Assembly (NCBI RefSeq): GCF_900091605.1 | Contig: NZ_FMCQ01000003.1 | Location: 757,656-821,655, forward strand | Length of the DNA stretch: 64,000 nucleotides | Direction of reading: 5' to 3' | Source of the DNA: Micromonospora tulbaghiae | Lineage (GTDB): Bacteria > Actinomycetota > Actinomycetes > Mycobacteriales > Micromonosporaceae | Shown here: in pieces, positions 1 through 9,271 of the stretch | How the letters are laid out: each line of letters begins with the position of its first letter | Numbering within the stretch: the stretch's first letter is position 1 | Program-made: the position numbers and the translations under genes | The notes under the pieces: model-generated | The model's input: only the letters and a program-made list of their open reading frames with translations | Told to the model about the DNA's origin: nothing | Database searches by the model: none

Positions 1-1545
1 CAGGCGCAGCACACGGTCGGCACGGACCTGCGGCTGACCGAACGGGACGGCACCGCGCCCGCCGACCGGGCCGCCCAGCTGGCCGCCGTGCCCGGCGTGG
101 AGCGGGTGCTGCCCGCCTGGCGCGACGACGTGCGGGTGGGCCGTGAGGCCCGGCCGGCGACGGTGGTGGCGCTGGACGCCGCCGCCGCGAAGGGGATGAT
201 CCGCCTCGACGACGCCGGCGGTGACGCGTCCACCGGGGCCCTGCTGGACCGGCTCGCGAACGGCCGGACCGCGCCGGCCGGCGGCGTCCTGCCCGAGGGG
301 GCGAAGACACTGTCCGGCACCGTCCGCACGCCTGTCGACAGCATGTTCGACCGGCCCCGGGTGGCGGTGACCGCGTTGTTCACCACCGACGCCGGGGCCA
401 CCTGGCGGGTCCGGCTGGCCGAGGCCGGCGGCGACGGGAAGCCGATGCGCTTCTCGGTGCCGCTGCCCGACAGCGGCGGCGCCCCGCTGCGCCTGGCCGG
501 CTTCGAGGCCGACGGCGGCGACGCCACCGGCAGTTCCTACCGGCTGCTCCTGGACGAGCTGCGGCTCACCGACGCCGACGGAGCGGTCCTGCCGGTGCCG
601 GTGGAGGGATCCTGGCGGGTGATCGACCCGGGCTCCGGGCCGCGCGGCACCGCCAAGGCGAGCCCCACCCGGATCGACGGGACGCAGGGCTTCGACGTGC
701 CGGCCGGGCTGCTGCAGTTCGCCCGGGTGCCCTCGTCCCGGTTCGCGCTGGTGCCGCAGGCGCCGGACCGTCCGGTGCCGGTGCTCGTCACCCCCGGCGT
801 GGCCGCCGCGATGAGCCTCAAGACCGGCGACACCGTCAAGCTGTCGGTCGCCGAGGTGACTGTCGAGGTCACAGTGGTCGGCCAGGTCGCCGCGATCCCC
901 GGCACCGGGGGCGACGGCGTGCTGCTGGACCTGCCCACCGCCACCACGCAGCTCCTCGAACGCAGCGGCGGCGTCCGGCCGGTGGCCGAGTGGTGGCTGG
1001 GCACCACGCCCGGCGGGCACGCCGCCGCCGCTGACGCGCTCGCCTCGACCGGCGGCACGGTGCTGCTTGACCGGCGGGCGGTGGCCGCGGAGGCCGCCCA
1101 GGATCCGTACTGGCAGGGTGCGCGCACCGGGCTGCTGGCCGCCGCGCTCGGCTCGGTGCTGCTCGCCCTGGTCGGCCTGGCGGTCGACGTGTGGGCCACC
1201 ACCCGGCGCCGGCTCACCGAGTTCGCCGTGTTCAACACGCTCGGCGCGAACACCCGGCTGCTGGCTCGCGCGTACCTCGCGGAACAGACGTTCCTGGCCG
1301 CGATCGGCGTCGGCGTCGGCATGCTCGTCGGCGCCCTCGTCGCAGCCACCATGGTGCCGTTGGTGATCCTCACCCCGGCCGCCGGACGGCCGGTGCCCGA
1401 GGCGGCCTTCACAGTGCCCTGGGTGCCGATCGGGGCGACCGCCGCCGGGCTGCTGCTCGCCGCGCTCGCCTTCGCCGCCCTCATCACCACCGGCATCCGC
1501 CAGCGGGTCGCCGCCGCGCAGCTCCGGATCGGAGGAGAACGATGA
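1..1545 (+). CDS. ABC transporter permease, FtsX-like (5' end outside window)
   Basis: The reading frame is open from base 1, so the true start lies upstream; 514 residues are visible. Most of the visible protein is a long extracytoplasmic region rich in Gly, Asp and Ala. It is followed by three hydrophobic segments near visible residues 377-401, 431-457 and 475-499, the usual carboxy-terminal FtsX bundle. The segment after the first helix (TTRRRLTEFAVFNTLGAN) is the FtsX/MacB coupling region. The stop overlaps the next start as ATGA. With the following permease and two ATPases it forms one transporter operon of the MacB/LolCDE class, which moves substrates from the membrane or periphery rather than importing nutrients. 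The substrate cannot be read from sequence. Confidence 0.85.
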   Translation, partial: QAQHTVGTDLRLTERDGTAPADRAAQLAAVPGVERVLPAWRDDVRVGREARPATVVALDAAAAKGMIRLDDAGGDASTGALLDRLANGRTAPAGGVLPEGAKTLSGTVRTPVDSMFDRPRVAVTALFTTDAGATWRVRLAEAGGDGKPMRFSVPLPDSGGAPLRLAGFEADGGDATGSSYRLLLDELRLTDADGAVLPVPVEGSWRVIDPGSGPRGTAKASPTRIDGTQGFDVPAGLLQFARVPSSRFALVPQAPDRPVPVLVTPGVAAAMSLKTGDTVKLSVAEVTVEVTVVGQVAAIPGTGGDGVLLDLPTATTQLLERSGGVRPVAEWWLGTTPGGHAAAADALASTGGTVLLDRRAVAAEAAQDPYWQGARTGLLAAALGSVLLALVGLAVDVWATTRRRLTEFAVFNTLGANTRLLARAYLAEQTFLAAIGVGVGMLVGALVAATMVPLVILTPAAGRPVPEAAFTVPWVPIGATAAGLLLAALAFAALITTGIRQRVAAAQLRIGGER

Positions 1546-4271
1546 GCCTTCCTGGTGCCGCGCGCCGGGTTCGCGCGTACGGGGGGCAGTTCCTGCTGCT
1601 CGCCGTCCTGACCCTGGTGACCGCGCTGTTGATCACGGGCGTGCCCCGGGTCGCCGACCGGCTGACCGGGCAGGGCCTCACCGAGTACGTGGCCGGTCAG
1701 CCGGTGGCCCGCCGGGATCTCGCGTACAGCGCCGGACCGGACGTCGTGCCGGCCTCGGACCAGCCCGTCGCCGCCAGCCGGGGAGCCCTGCTCGCGGCGA
1801 TCGAGGAGAAGATGCCCGCCGAGGTGCGCGACACGATCGGCGAGCGCTGGTTCGCGGCGCAGACCGTCCCCGGGCGACTGCGCGGTCCGACGCTGAGCGA
1901 CGACAAAGGGCTGATCGACCTGCACCTGCGCGCCGGCACCGGCATCCGGGAGGCGGCCACCCTGGTCGGTGGGCGGTGGCCGGAACGCGGCGTCACCCCG
2001 GCCGGCGCGATCGAGGTGACGCTCGCCGAGACGATCGCCACCAGGCTCGGCGTCGCGGCCGGCGACCGGTTCCGCCTCTCCCTGCTGGACCGCGACAACA
2101 ACGTGGTCAACTCCCGCCCGGTCGACCTGGTCGGCGTGTGGCGACCGAACGACCCGGCCGGCGGTGTCTGGGACACGCTGCCGTCGATGCTGAACCTCAG
2201 CCCGCCCGAAGGCGACGGCGACCCGTTCGTGGCCGTCGCGTACACCGCCGACGCGGGCCTGAACTCGATCACGGCTCGCGAATGGCCTGTGACGTTCGGC
2301 TGGCGGTACCGGATCGCCCCGGACCGGCTCGAACCGGGCCGCCTCGACGCGCTGATCGCCGGGGTCGACGGGCTGGACGGCGCCCTGCCCACCGAGGTCA
2401 AGATGACCCTCAGCCAGGGCGTGGACATACCGCTGCGGCGCTTCGCCGACTCGCTCGCCGCCGCGCGTACCCTGCTCGCGGTCATCGCGGCCGGACTGCT
2501 CGCCACGCTGGCCGGGCTGACGCTGCTGGCCGCCCGGCTGGCCGCGCGCCGCCGCCGCGCCGAGTTCCACCTGATCCGGGCGCGCGGCGGTTCGACCGGT
2601 GACGTGCTGCGTCGCGGTCTGGCCGAGTCGGCGCTGGTGCTGCCGGCCGCGGCCGGGATCGGCTGGCTGCTCGGCGGGCTGCTGCCCGGCACCGGTGCGT
2701 CATGGCGCTGGGTGGTGATCGCCGGGCTCCTGGCCACGCTGCTGCCGCCCCTGGCCGCGCTCGCCGTCGGCCGCCGGGTCGGTGGGCGTTCCGACCTGGG
2801 CGGCCGGTCGCCCGCCGTCCGGCTCACCGTCGAGGTGGCGGTACTCGGGCTCGCCGTGCTCGGCGCGTTCCTGCTGCGCCGGCGCGGGCTCACCGCCGGT
2901 TCGGTGGACCCGCTGCTCGTCTCGGTGCCGGTGCTGCTGGCGATCGCGGCGGCGCTGCTGGCGCTGCGCGCGTACCCCTGGCCGTTGCGGCTGGTCAGCC
3001 GCGTCGCCGCCCGGGCGCGCGGCAGCGTCGCGTTCCTCGGCACCGCCCGCGCGGGCCGGGCCGCGACCACCGGGCCGCTGGTCGTGGTGGTGCTGGCCGT
3101 CGCCACCGCCGCGTTCTGCGGCGTGGTCGCGTCCGGCATCGAGACCGGCCGGGACACCGCCGCCGCCCAGGCCGTGCCCGGTGACCTGCTGGTACGCGGG
3201 GAGCGCTTCACACCGGACACGGCCGAGAAGCTGGCCGGGCTGCCGGGGGTACGCGCTGTCGCGCCGCTGCTCACGGTGCCGGCTGAACGCCCCTACGCCG
3301 ACCGCGCCGGACGCCCCGCCCCGATCACCGAGATGCGTGTGGTGCTCGTGGACGGGGAGCGGTTCGCCGAGGTGGCACGGCAGGCCGGCGTACCGGTGAG
3401 CGTGCCCGACCCGGTGCGGGCCCGCGCCGACGGGAGCACGCCGCTGCCGGCGCTGGTGTCCCCGGCGGTGGCCGAGGAACTGGCCGACGCCGGGCTCGCC
3501 GACGCCCGGGGTGAGCGGCCCGCCTGGCTGGACGTGCAGGGCAACCGGCTGCCGGTGCGGACCGCCGCCACCGTCGACGAGTTCGCGCTGGTCGGCAAGG
3601 GCGTACGCCGGTTCGTGGTGCTGCCGTGGCCGGCGTTGCCGGCCGACGCGCCGCATCAGCTCGCGCCCACCGGGTTCGTGCTGGCCGGCGCGGGCGTGGA
3701 CGCCGCCGAGGTGGACCGGGTCGCGCGTGAGGGGCAGAACCGCTACCTGCGCATCGGCGGGGTCGGCACCGGGGACAAGGCCCGCGCGCCGGAGGTGACG
3801 ACCCGTTCGGCAGTGCGCGCCGACCTGGGCGGCAGCGGCGTGAACGGCCTGCTGGTGTTCGGCTTCGTGCTCGGCGCCGGAGGCGGCGCCGCGCTGGGGC
3901 TGCTCGGGCTCGCGCTCGCGGTGCTCGCCGGGGCCCGCTCGCGCGGGCAGGTGCTGTCCCGGCTGCGCACCATGGGCCTGTCCCGCCGGCAGTGGCGCGG
4001 ACTGCTGATGGTCGAGCTGACGCCGCTGGTGCTGGTGTCGGTGCTCACCGGAGCGGTGGTCGGCGCGTTGCTGCCGCTGCTGCTCACACCGGTGCTCGGG
4101 CTGCCCGCCTTCACCGGCGGTGTGGACGTGCGCCCCAGTTTCGAACCCGGCCTGGTGGCCGGGGTGTCGGTCCTGGCCATGCTGGCCCTCGGCTTCGCGA
4201 TCACCGTGGAAGCCGTCAACAACCGCCGGTTGCGCCTCGGTGAGGTGCTGCGGCTCGGAGAGGAGAGCTGA
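1542..4271 (+). CDS. ABC transporter permease, FtsX-like (two FtsX modules)
   Basis: 909 residues. The ATG overlaps the previous stop (ATGA) and has GGAGGAGAAC just upstream. An N-terminal anchor helix at about residues 17-34 is followed by a large extracytoplasmic domain. A central cluster of membrane segments comes next (about 300-500), then a second extracytoplasmic domain, then a final cluster of three helices ending near the C terminus. This duplicated layout is typical of large actinobacterial FtsX permeases. The coupling loop MGLSRRQWRGLL sits between the last helices. The stop is 1 nt before the first ATPase start, so translation is probably coupled. Partner: the preceding permease and the two ATPases downstream. 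Confidence 0.87.
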   Translation: MSLPGAARRVRAYGGQFLLLAVLTLVTALLITGVPRVADRLTGQGLTEYVAGQPVARRDLAYSAGPDVVPASDQPVAASRGALLAAIEEKMPAEVRDTIGERWFAAQTVPGRLRGPTLSDDKGLIDLHLRAGTGIREAATLVGGRWPERGVTPAGAIEVTLAETIATRLGVAAGDRFRLSLLDRDNNVVNSRPVDLVGVWRPNDPAGGVWDTLPSMLNLSPPEGDGDPFVAVAYTADAGLNSITAREWPVTFGWRYRIAPDRLEPGRLDALIAGVDGLDGALPTEVKMTLSQGVDIPLRRFADSLAAARTLLAVIAAGLLATLAGLTLLAARLAARRRRAEFHLIRARGGSTGDVLRRGLAESALVLPAAAGIGWLLGGLLPGTGASWRWVVIAGLLATLLPPLAALAVGRRVGGRSDLGGRSPAVRLTVEVAVLGLAVLGAFLLRRRGLTAGSVDPLLVSVPVLLAIAAALLALRAYPWPLRLVSRVAARARGSVAFLGTARAGRAATTGPLVVVVLAVATAAFCGVVASGIETGRDTAAAQAVPGDLLVRGERFTPDTAEKLAGLPGVRAVAPLLTVPAERPYADRAGRPAPITEMRVVLVDGERFAEVARQAGVPVSVPDPVRARADGSTPLPALVSPAVAEELADAGLADARGERPAWLDVQGNRLPVRTAATVDEFALVGKGVRRFVVLPWPALPADAPHQLAPTGFVLAGAGVDAAEVDRVAREGQNRYLRIGGVGTGDKARAPEVTTRSAVRADLGGSGVNGLLVFGFVLGAGGGAALGLLGLALAVLAGARSRGQVLSRLRTMGLSRRQWRGLLMVELTPLVLVSVLTGAVVGALLPLLLTPVLGLPAFTGGVDVRPSFEPGLVAGVSVLAMLALGFAITVEAVNNRRLRLGEVLRLGEES

Positions 4272-4272
4272 C

Positions 4273-5307
4273 ATGACCGCGACCGCTTCCGGCCATCCGG
4301 GCCCGGCGCGTCTCACGCCACGCGACGAACCGTCGTCCGCCGTACCGGACCTGGCGTCGCTGCAACAGCGTGCCGCGCAGCGCGCCGCCGAACGGGCCGG
4401 CGGGCGCGACCGGCTGCGCGGGCACATCGTCTGCGACGGCCTGGTGCGCATCTTCAAGACCGAGGGCGTCGAGGTCGTCGCCCTCCAGGGCCTCGACCTG
4501 GTCATCGACCGGGGTGAGCTGGTCGCGATCGTCGGCGCCTCCGGCTCCGGCAAGTCGACGCTGCTGAACATCCTGTCCGGACTGGACACCCCCACCGCCG
4601 GCATCGCCCGGGTCGCCGACTACGACCTGCTGTCGCTGTCGAACAAGCGGCGGCTGGCGTACCGGCGGGACGTGGTCGGGTTCATCTGGCAGCAGACCGG
4701 CCGCAACCTGCTGCCGTACCTGACCGCGTTGGAGAACGTGGAGCTGCCGATGAAGCTGGCCGGTCGGGCCGGCGGCGGGCGCAAGCGGCGGGAACGGGCC
4801 CGCGAGCTGCTGGACATGGTGGGCGTCGGCTACTGCGCGGACCGCCGGCCGGGCCAGATGAGCGGCGGCGAGCAGCAGCGCTGCGCGGTGGCCGTGGCGG
4901 TGGCCAACGACCCGGAGATCCTCTTCGCCGACGAGCCGACGGGCGAGCTGGACGAGGCGACCGGGGCGGAGGTGTTCGCCGCGCTGCGCACCATCAACGC
5001 CGAGCTGGGCGTCACCATCGTGGTGGTCACCCACGACCAGGCCGTGGCCGGCCAGGTCCGCCGTACCGTCGCGATCCGCGACGGCCGGACCGCCTCCGAG
5101 GTACGCCGGACCGCGCGCGCCACCGCCGACGGCGGCACCGAGATGGTCAGCGAGGAGTACGCGGTGCTGGACCGCACCGGCCGGATGCAGTTGCCGGCGC
5201 AGTTCGTGGAGGCGCTGTCCCTGCGCGACCGGGTCCGGCTCAACCTGGAACCCGACCACGTCGAGGTGCGCCCCGGCGACCGGGCGCACGGCGAGGAGAG
5301 TGAGTGA
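4273..5307 (+). CDS. ABC transporter ATP-binding protein with C-terminal AbrB-like tail
   Basis: 344 residues, LolD/MacB class. Walker A GASGSGKST lies near residue 88, the signature MSGGEQQRC near 195 and Walker B ILFADEPTG near 215, so the nucleotide-binding domain looks intact. About 60 residues precede the usual domain start. The last ~55 residues (from about 290, including YAVLDRTGRMQLP) resemble a SpoVT/AbrB swapped-hairpin unit and are not part of the ATPase fold. Start chosen at the ATG directly after the permease stop. The gene ends in a TGATG overlap with the second ATPase. Two different ATPases in one operon suggest a heterodimeric motor. The tail's function is unknown; it might regulate or tether the complex. 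Confidence 0.88.
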   Translation: MTATASGHPGPARLTPRDEPSSAVPDLASLQQRAAQRAAERAGGRDRLRGHIVCDGLVRIFKTEGVEVVALQGLDLVIDRGELVAIVGASGSGKSTLLNILSGLDTPTAGIARVADYDLLSLSNKRRLAYRRDVVGFIWQQTGRNLLPYLTALENVELPMKLAGRAGGGRKRRERARELLDMVGVGYCADRRPGQMSGGEQQRCAVAVAVANDPEILFADEPTGELDEATGAEVFAALRTINAELGVTIVVVTHDQAVAGQVRRTVAIRDGRTASEVRRTARATADGGTEMVSEEYAVLDRTGRMQLPAQFVEALSLRDRVRLNLEPDHVEVRPGDRAHGEESE

Positions 5308-6032
5308 TGACCGACCAGACAGTGGTGCTGCCGGCGGGGCCGGCGTCGGCCGTCGAGGACGTGGTCCGGGTCGAGGGGGTGAGCCGCACCTTCGGCAAGG
5401 GCGAGCACGCCGTGCACGCCGTGCGGGACGTCTCGTTCGCGGCGGGGCGCGGTGAGCTGGTCGCCGTCCAGGGCCGCTCCGGCGCCGGCAAGACCACGCT
5501 GCTGAACCTGGTCGGCGGCCTGGACCGGCCGGATGCCGGCCTGATCCGGGTGGCCGGTCACGACGTCACAGCGGCCGGCGAGCGGGAGCTGCTGTCGCTG
5601 CGCCGGGGCACGATCGGGTTCGTGTTCCAGACGTTCGGGCTGGTGCCGATCCTGTCCGCGGCGGAGAACGTCGGGGTCCCGTTGCGGCTGGCCAAGGTGC
5701 CGGCGGCCGAGCGGGAGCAGCGGGTGGCGGTGCTGCTGGAACTGGTCGGGCTGGGCGGGCACGCCGCGCAGCGCCCGTACGAGCTGTCCGGCGGCCAGCA
5801 GCAGCGCGTGGCGGTGGCCCGGGCGCTGGCGAACGAGCCGGACCTGCTGATCGCCGACGAGCCGACCGGTCAGCTCGACTCCGAGACCGGACGGTCGATC
5901 ATGGACCTGCTCCGGGCCGTGGTGCACGCCCGGGGCATGACCGCGCTCGTGGCCACGCACGACCCGGCGCTGATCGAGCTGGCCGACCGTACGCTCACGC
6001 TGCGCGACGGCCGGCTCGTCTCGGAGGACTGA
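5307..6032 (+). CDS. ABC transporter ATP-binding protein (LolD/MacB-type)
   Basis: 241 residues, the standard length for this family. Walker A GRSGAGKTT lies near residue 55, signature LSGGQQQRV near 159 and Walker B LLIADEPTG near 179. The ATG overlaps the stop of the preceding ATPase (TGATG), so the pair is probably co-translated. It energises the FtsX permeases upstream. Last gene of the operon: after the stop comes an 82-bp GC-rich gap, then a convergent acetyltransferase gene. Confidence 0.9.
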   Translation: MTDQTVVLPAGPASAVEDVVRVEGVSRTFGKGEHAVHAVRDVSFAAGRGELVAVQGRSGAGKTTLLNLVGGLDRPDAGLIRVAGHDVTAAGERELLSLRRGTIGFVFQTFGLVPILSAAENVGVPLRLAKVPAAEREQRVAVLLELVGLGGHAAQRPYELSGGQQQRVAVARALANEPDLLIADEPTGQLDSETGRSIMDLLRAVVHARGMTALVATHDPALIELADRTLTLRDGRLVSED

Positions 6033-6114
6033 CCCGCCCGCCGGGCCGCCACGGGGCGGTCCGGCGCCGGGCAGCGGCGGTCCGGCGGAGGGTTGGCGCC
6101 TGGTCGCGGCCGGG

Positions 6115-6567
6115 TCAGAGCGCCAGCTTCATGCCCTCGTGGCTGGCCACGAAGCCCAGGTCGCGGTAGAACCGGTGCGCGTCGGCGCGCTGCTTGTCGG
6201 TGGTGAGCTGCACCAGCGCGCAGCCGCGCTCCCGGGCCTGGTCGATCGCCCAGCGCATCATCGTCCGGCCCAGCCCGCGGCCGCGCCGGTCGGAGCGGAC
6301 CCGCACCGACTCGATCAGGCAGCGTTCGGCACCGTGCCGGCCCAGCCCCGGGATGTACGTGAGCTGGAAACAGCCGACGAGTTCACCGCCGTCGTCGGCG
6401 ACGATCAGCTGGTTACGCGCGTCGGCGTCCAGGTCGGCGAAGGCCCGCTCGTACGCCTCGTCCACCTCGGGCAGGTCGCGGGTACGCCCCAGCACGTCGT
6501 CGGCGAGCAGCGCGAGCACGGCGGGCAGGTCGGCGCGGACCGCCTCCCGGAAGATCACCTCGGTCAC
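6115..6567 (-). CDS. GNAT family N-acetyltransferase
   Basis: 150 residues, normal for a stand-alone GNAT protein. It should transfer an acetyl group from acetyl-CoA to an amine; the acceptor is not identifiable. The acetyl-CoA motif RRGRGLGRTM is present, followed by a C-terminal YRDLGF segment typical of the fold. The GTG start at 6567 is preferred because the region upstream is low-complexity. A CAGGCT hexamer stands 6 nt before it, an arrangement that would fit a leaderless transcript. It converges on the ABC operon. Confidence 0.8.
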   Translation of the reverse strand: MTEVIFREAVRADLPAVLALLADDVLGRTRDLPEVDEAYERAFADLDADARNQLIVADDGGELVGCFQLTYIPGLGRHGAERCLIESVRVRSDRRGRGLGRTMMRWAIDQARERGCALVQLTTDKQRADAHRFYRDLGFVASHEGMKLAL

Positions 6568-6660
6568 CCGGCCAGCCTGGCACAGTGCCGCGCGCCGTTG
6601 CGGCCCGGGCGGCGGCCGGTTGCGCCGTCCGGCCACGGCGGCCGGTTGCGCCGTCCGTGG

Positions 6661-7809
6661 TCAGTCGCCGTCCAGCCAGCTCCGCAGCGCCCACCACCAG
6701 TGCACGGTCTCCGGCACCGTGCACCGCGCCCCCTCCTCGACCGGTGGCCCGCCGGTCAGCTCCCGCAGCCGCCGCAGCCGGTACCGCACCGTGTTCGGAT
6801 GGACGTGCAGCGCGGCGGCGGTCTGGTCCAGCCGCTGCCCGTGGTGCAGCCAGGCGAGCGCGGTGCCGGCCAGCTCCCGGTGGAAGCCGTCGGCCGGGTC
6901 GAGCGCGCCGAGCAGCGCGCCGCGCAGCAGCTCGGCCAGCAGCGGGTGGGCGGCCAGCGCGGTCTCCCCGGCCAGGTCGGTGACCTGACGCAGCCCGCGC
7001 AGCCGCCGGTTGGCCGCCGTGGCCAGCGCCGCCAGGCAGAGCGCGTACATGGCCGGGGCCCGCTCCAGCGGCTGGGCGGGGGACACGAGCGTCAGCAGGT
7101 CGGCCGGCGCGGCGTCGGGCGGTCGCGGGAGCAGCCCGGCCAACCGGTCCCCGACCGTGCCGAGCAGGCCGCCCCGCGCGGTGAGCTGCCTGCGCAGCGC
7201 GTACGCCCGGACCGGGTCCGGCGGCGCGGCGACCAGGCAGTGGTAGCGCCCGTCCGGCCGCAGCCCGAACCGGATCAGCTCGGTCGGGGGCAGGCCCGCG
7301 GGGCCGTCACGCAGCAGCCGCCGCAGCAGGTGCGCCCGGGCTGCCGCACCGGTGCGTACCAGATCCCGCTCGGCGCTGCGGTGCCCGTCGACCACCGCCC
7401 GCTCCACCGCCGCGGCGTACCGGCCGATGGTGAGCAGTCCTTCCAGCAGCACCTCGTCGGGGATGCCGGCGGCCCGGCCGTGCCGGACAACCAGCTCCAC
7501 CGCACGGTCCCGCCCCGCCTGCACCCCGCGCAGCAACCCGGCGACGGAGACGCCCTGCGCTGCCCGGTCCGCGCCCAGCCGGCGGGCCTCGGCGAAGTCC
7601 CGCCCGGCCGGATCCTCGCGGCGTTCCAGCGCGCCGAGACCGCTGGTCAGCAGCAGGACGACCTGGCGGCGTACCTCGTCGGCGGGCAGCCGGGCCACCT
7701 CGGGGGAGTCCGCGCGGGCCGCCCGCGCCACTTCGTCGACCGCGGCCGGATCGGCGGACAGGTCGCGCAGCAACGCGCCGAACGTCGGGGCCTGTCCGGT
7801 CCGGGTCAT
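6661..7809 (-). CDS. PucR/CdaR-type transcriptional regulator
   Basis: 382 residues. The C-terminal part (about 325-350) holds a helix-turn-helix of the PucR C-terminal type, with LDQTAAALHVHPNTVRYRL as the recognition region. The rest is the helical and GGDEF-like portion usual for the family. ATG 7809 was chosen because upstream sequence in frame is low-complexity. The gene is divergent from a secreted beta-propeller protein; the 172-bp gap holds a perfect inverted repeat (7911-7928) that could be its operator. Effector and target genes are unknown. Confidence 0.82.
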   Translation of the reverse strand: MTRTGQAPTFGALLRDLSADPAAVDEVARAARADSPEVARLPADEVRRQVVLLLTSGLGALERREDPAGRDFAEARRLGADRAAQGVSVAGLLRGVQAGRDRAVELVVRHGRAAGIPDEVLLEGLLTIGRYAAAVERAVVDGHRSAERDLVRTGAAARAHLLRRLLRDGPAGLPPTELIRFGLRPDGRYHCLVAAPPDPVRAYALRRQLTARGGLLGTVGDRLAGLLPRPPDAAPADLLTLVSPAQPLERAPAMYALCLAALATAANRRLRGLRQVTDLAGETALAAHPLLAELLRGALLGALDPADGFHRELAGTALAWLHHGQRLDQTAAALHVHPNTVRYRLRRLRELTGGPPVEEGARCTVPETVHWWWALRSWLDGD

Positions 7810-7910
7810 CGGCGTCCGCCGCCCTCCCGTTGTCGACGCGGCACAACCGGGCCGCGCGGGCGTTGGCGTCAGCTCCCTAGCCCCGGCGGCCGGCCGGTTG
7901 CTCTCCTGGT

Positions 7911-7928
7911 TGTTACCGCAAGGTAACA
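7911..7928. promoter_or_regulatory. Inverted repeat, possible operator
   Basis: TGTTACC-GCAA-GGTAACA: perfect 7-bp arms around a 4-bp spacer, in the gap between the PucR-type regulator (minus strand) and the beta-propeller gene (plus strand). Its position suggests regulation of one or both genes. No family consensus was matched. Confidence 0.4.
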
Positions 7929-7981
7929 CCGCTCGCGCCACTGAGAAACGTCGATGTTCCACCGGCTGCCAGGAGGCGTCC

Positions 7982-9256
7982 ATGACACCCGTGCCACAGC
8001 GCCCGTCCCGCTCCCGCCGCCGCGCCGGCCCGGCCGTGCTGGCCGCACTCGCCCTGGTCGCGCCGGCGCCGCTGGTGACGGCCCCCGCGCCGGCCGCCGC
8101 CGCGGCCGCGCTCCAGGAGGTGATGTTCGTCGGCAACAACTGGGACGGCACCGCCGACGTCATCCGGTCCCGTGGCGACTACGCCAGGATCGGCCGGATC
8201 AACGTGATCCCGGACCGCGCCGCGCGGCTGCGGGAGATCTACCTCAACCCGATCAAGCTGGCGTTCTTCCTCGGCATCCGGCAGGGCCCGGGAGAGGGCC
8301 ACGACCAGCTCATCGACGACATGTACACCACGCCGGACGGCACCGCGCTCGTGGTGTCCCGGCCCAGCTTCGCCGACGTCGTCTCGATCGACCTGGCCAC
8401 CGGCGCGCTGCGCTGGCGGTTCCCGGTCTCCGGCTACCGCGCCGACCACATGGCCGTCTCGCCCGACGGCACCCGCGTCGCGGTCTCCGCCTCCACCTCC
8501 AACACGGTGCACGTGCTGGACATCCGCACCGGCGCACAGCTCGGCTCGTTCGGCGCCGGCGACAAGCCGCACGAGAACGTCTACACCGACGGCGGCACCC
8601 GGCTGTGGAACATGTCCATCGGCGAGGTCAACACCGACCTGGACGCGCCGTGGCTCGACTGGACCAAGGGCGACCGCCGGATCACCGTCGCCGACACCAG
8701 CACGTACCAGGTGGTCAAGGTGATCGACATGCGGGACCGGCTGGACGCCGCCGGCCGCCGGGACCTCTCCGACGCGGTCCGCCCGGCCGTGTTCACCCCC
8801 GACGGCAGCCGGCTCTACTTCCAGGTGTCCTTCTTCAACGGCGTGGTCGAGTACGACGTGGCCACCGACCGCGTCACCCGCGTCGCCACGCTGCCGAAGA
8901 ACCCGGCCACCAGCGAGGACCGCACCACCTGGGTCAACGACTCCCGGCACCACGGCCTGTCGATGAGCCCCGACGGCACCCGGATCTGCGTCGCCGGCAC
9001 CATGGACGACTACGCCACCGTGCTGGACCGGGCCACGTTGCGCGAGGGCCCGCTGGTGTCCGCGAGCAAGCCGTACTGGGCCACCGTCAGCGGGGACGGC
9101 CGGGACTGCGTGATCTCCGAATCCGGCGCCGACCAGGTCACCGCGATCAACTTCGCCACCGGGCAGAAGGTCGCGAGCGTCCCGGTCGGCGACCACCCCC
9201 AGCGCGTCCGCATCGGGCACATCCCGGAGGGCTGGACGCCCCCGGCCGCCGGCTGA
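7982..9256 (+). CDS. Secreted YncE-like beta-propeller protein
   Basis: 424 residues. An Arg-rich start and a hydrophobic stretch ending in an Ala-rich run (to about residue 43) form a Sec-type signal peptide. The mature part carries repeated blades with DGT/SPDGTR motifs (such as MAVSPDGTRVAVS and LSMSPDGTRI), characteristic of the 40-residue YVTN/cytochrome d1-like propeller family. ATG 7982 is preceded by CCAGGAGGCGTCC, a good ribosome site. No catalytic motif is seen, so a binding or scaffold role outside the cell is the safest reading. It converges with the aminopeptidase gene only 15 bp downstream. Confidence 0.8.
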   Translation: MTPVPQRPSRSRRRAGPAVLAALALVAPAPLVTAPAPAAAAAALQEVMFVGNNWDGTADVIRSRGDYARIGRINVIPDRAARLREIYLNPIKLAFFLGIRQGPGEGHDQLIDDMYTTPDGTALVVSRPSFADVVSIDLATGALRWRFPVSGYRADHMAVSPDGTRVAVSASTSNTVHVLDIRTGAQLGSFGAGDKPHENVYTDGGTRLWNMSIGEVNTDLDAPWLDWTKGDRRITVADTSTYQVVKVIDMRDRLDAAGRRDLSDAVRPAVFTPDGSRLYFQVSFFNGVVEYDVATDRVTRVATLPKNPATSEDRTTWVNDSRHHGLSMSPDGTRICVAGTMDDYATVLDRATLREGPLVSASKPYWATVSGDGRDCVISESGADQVTAINFATGQKVASVPVGDHPQRVRIGHIPEGWTPPAAG

Positions 9257-9271
9257 CCGGCGGCCGGACCG

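Noticed and set aside
537..4604. Long antisense open frames opposite the ABC permease genes (677 and 634 residues)
   Set aside because: They are shadows of GC-rich genes; composition is Gly/Arg/Gln-rich with no domain, and the sense strand encodes clear FtsX proteins.
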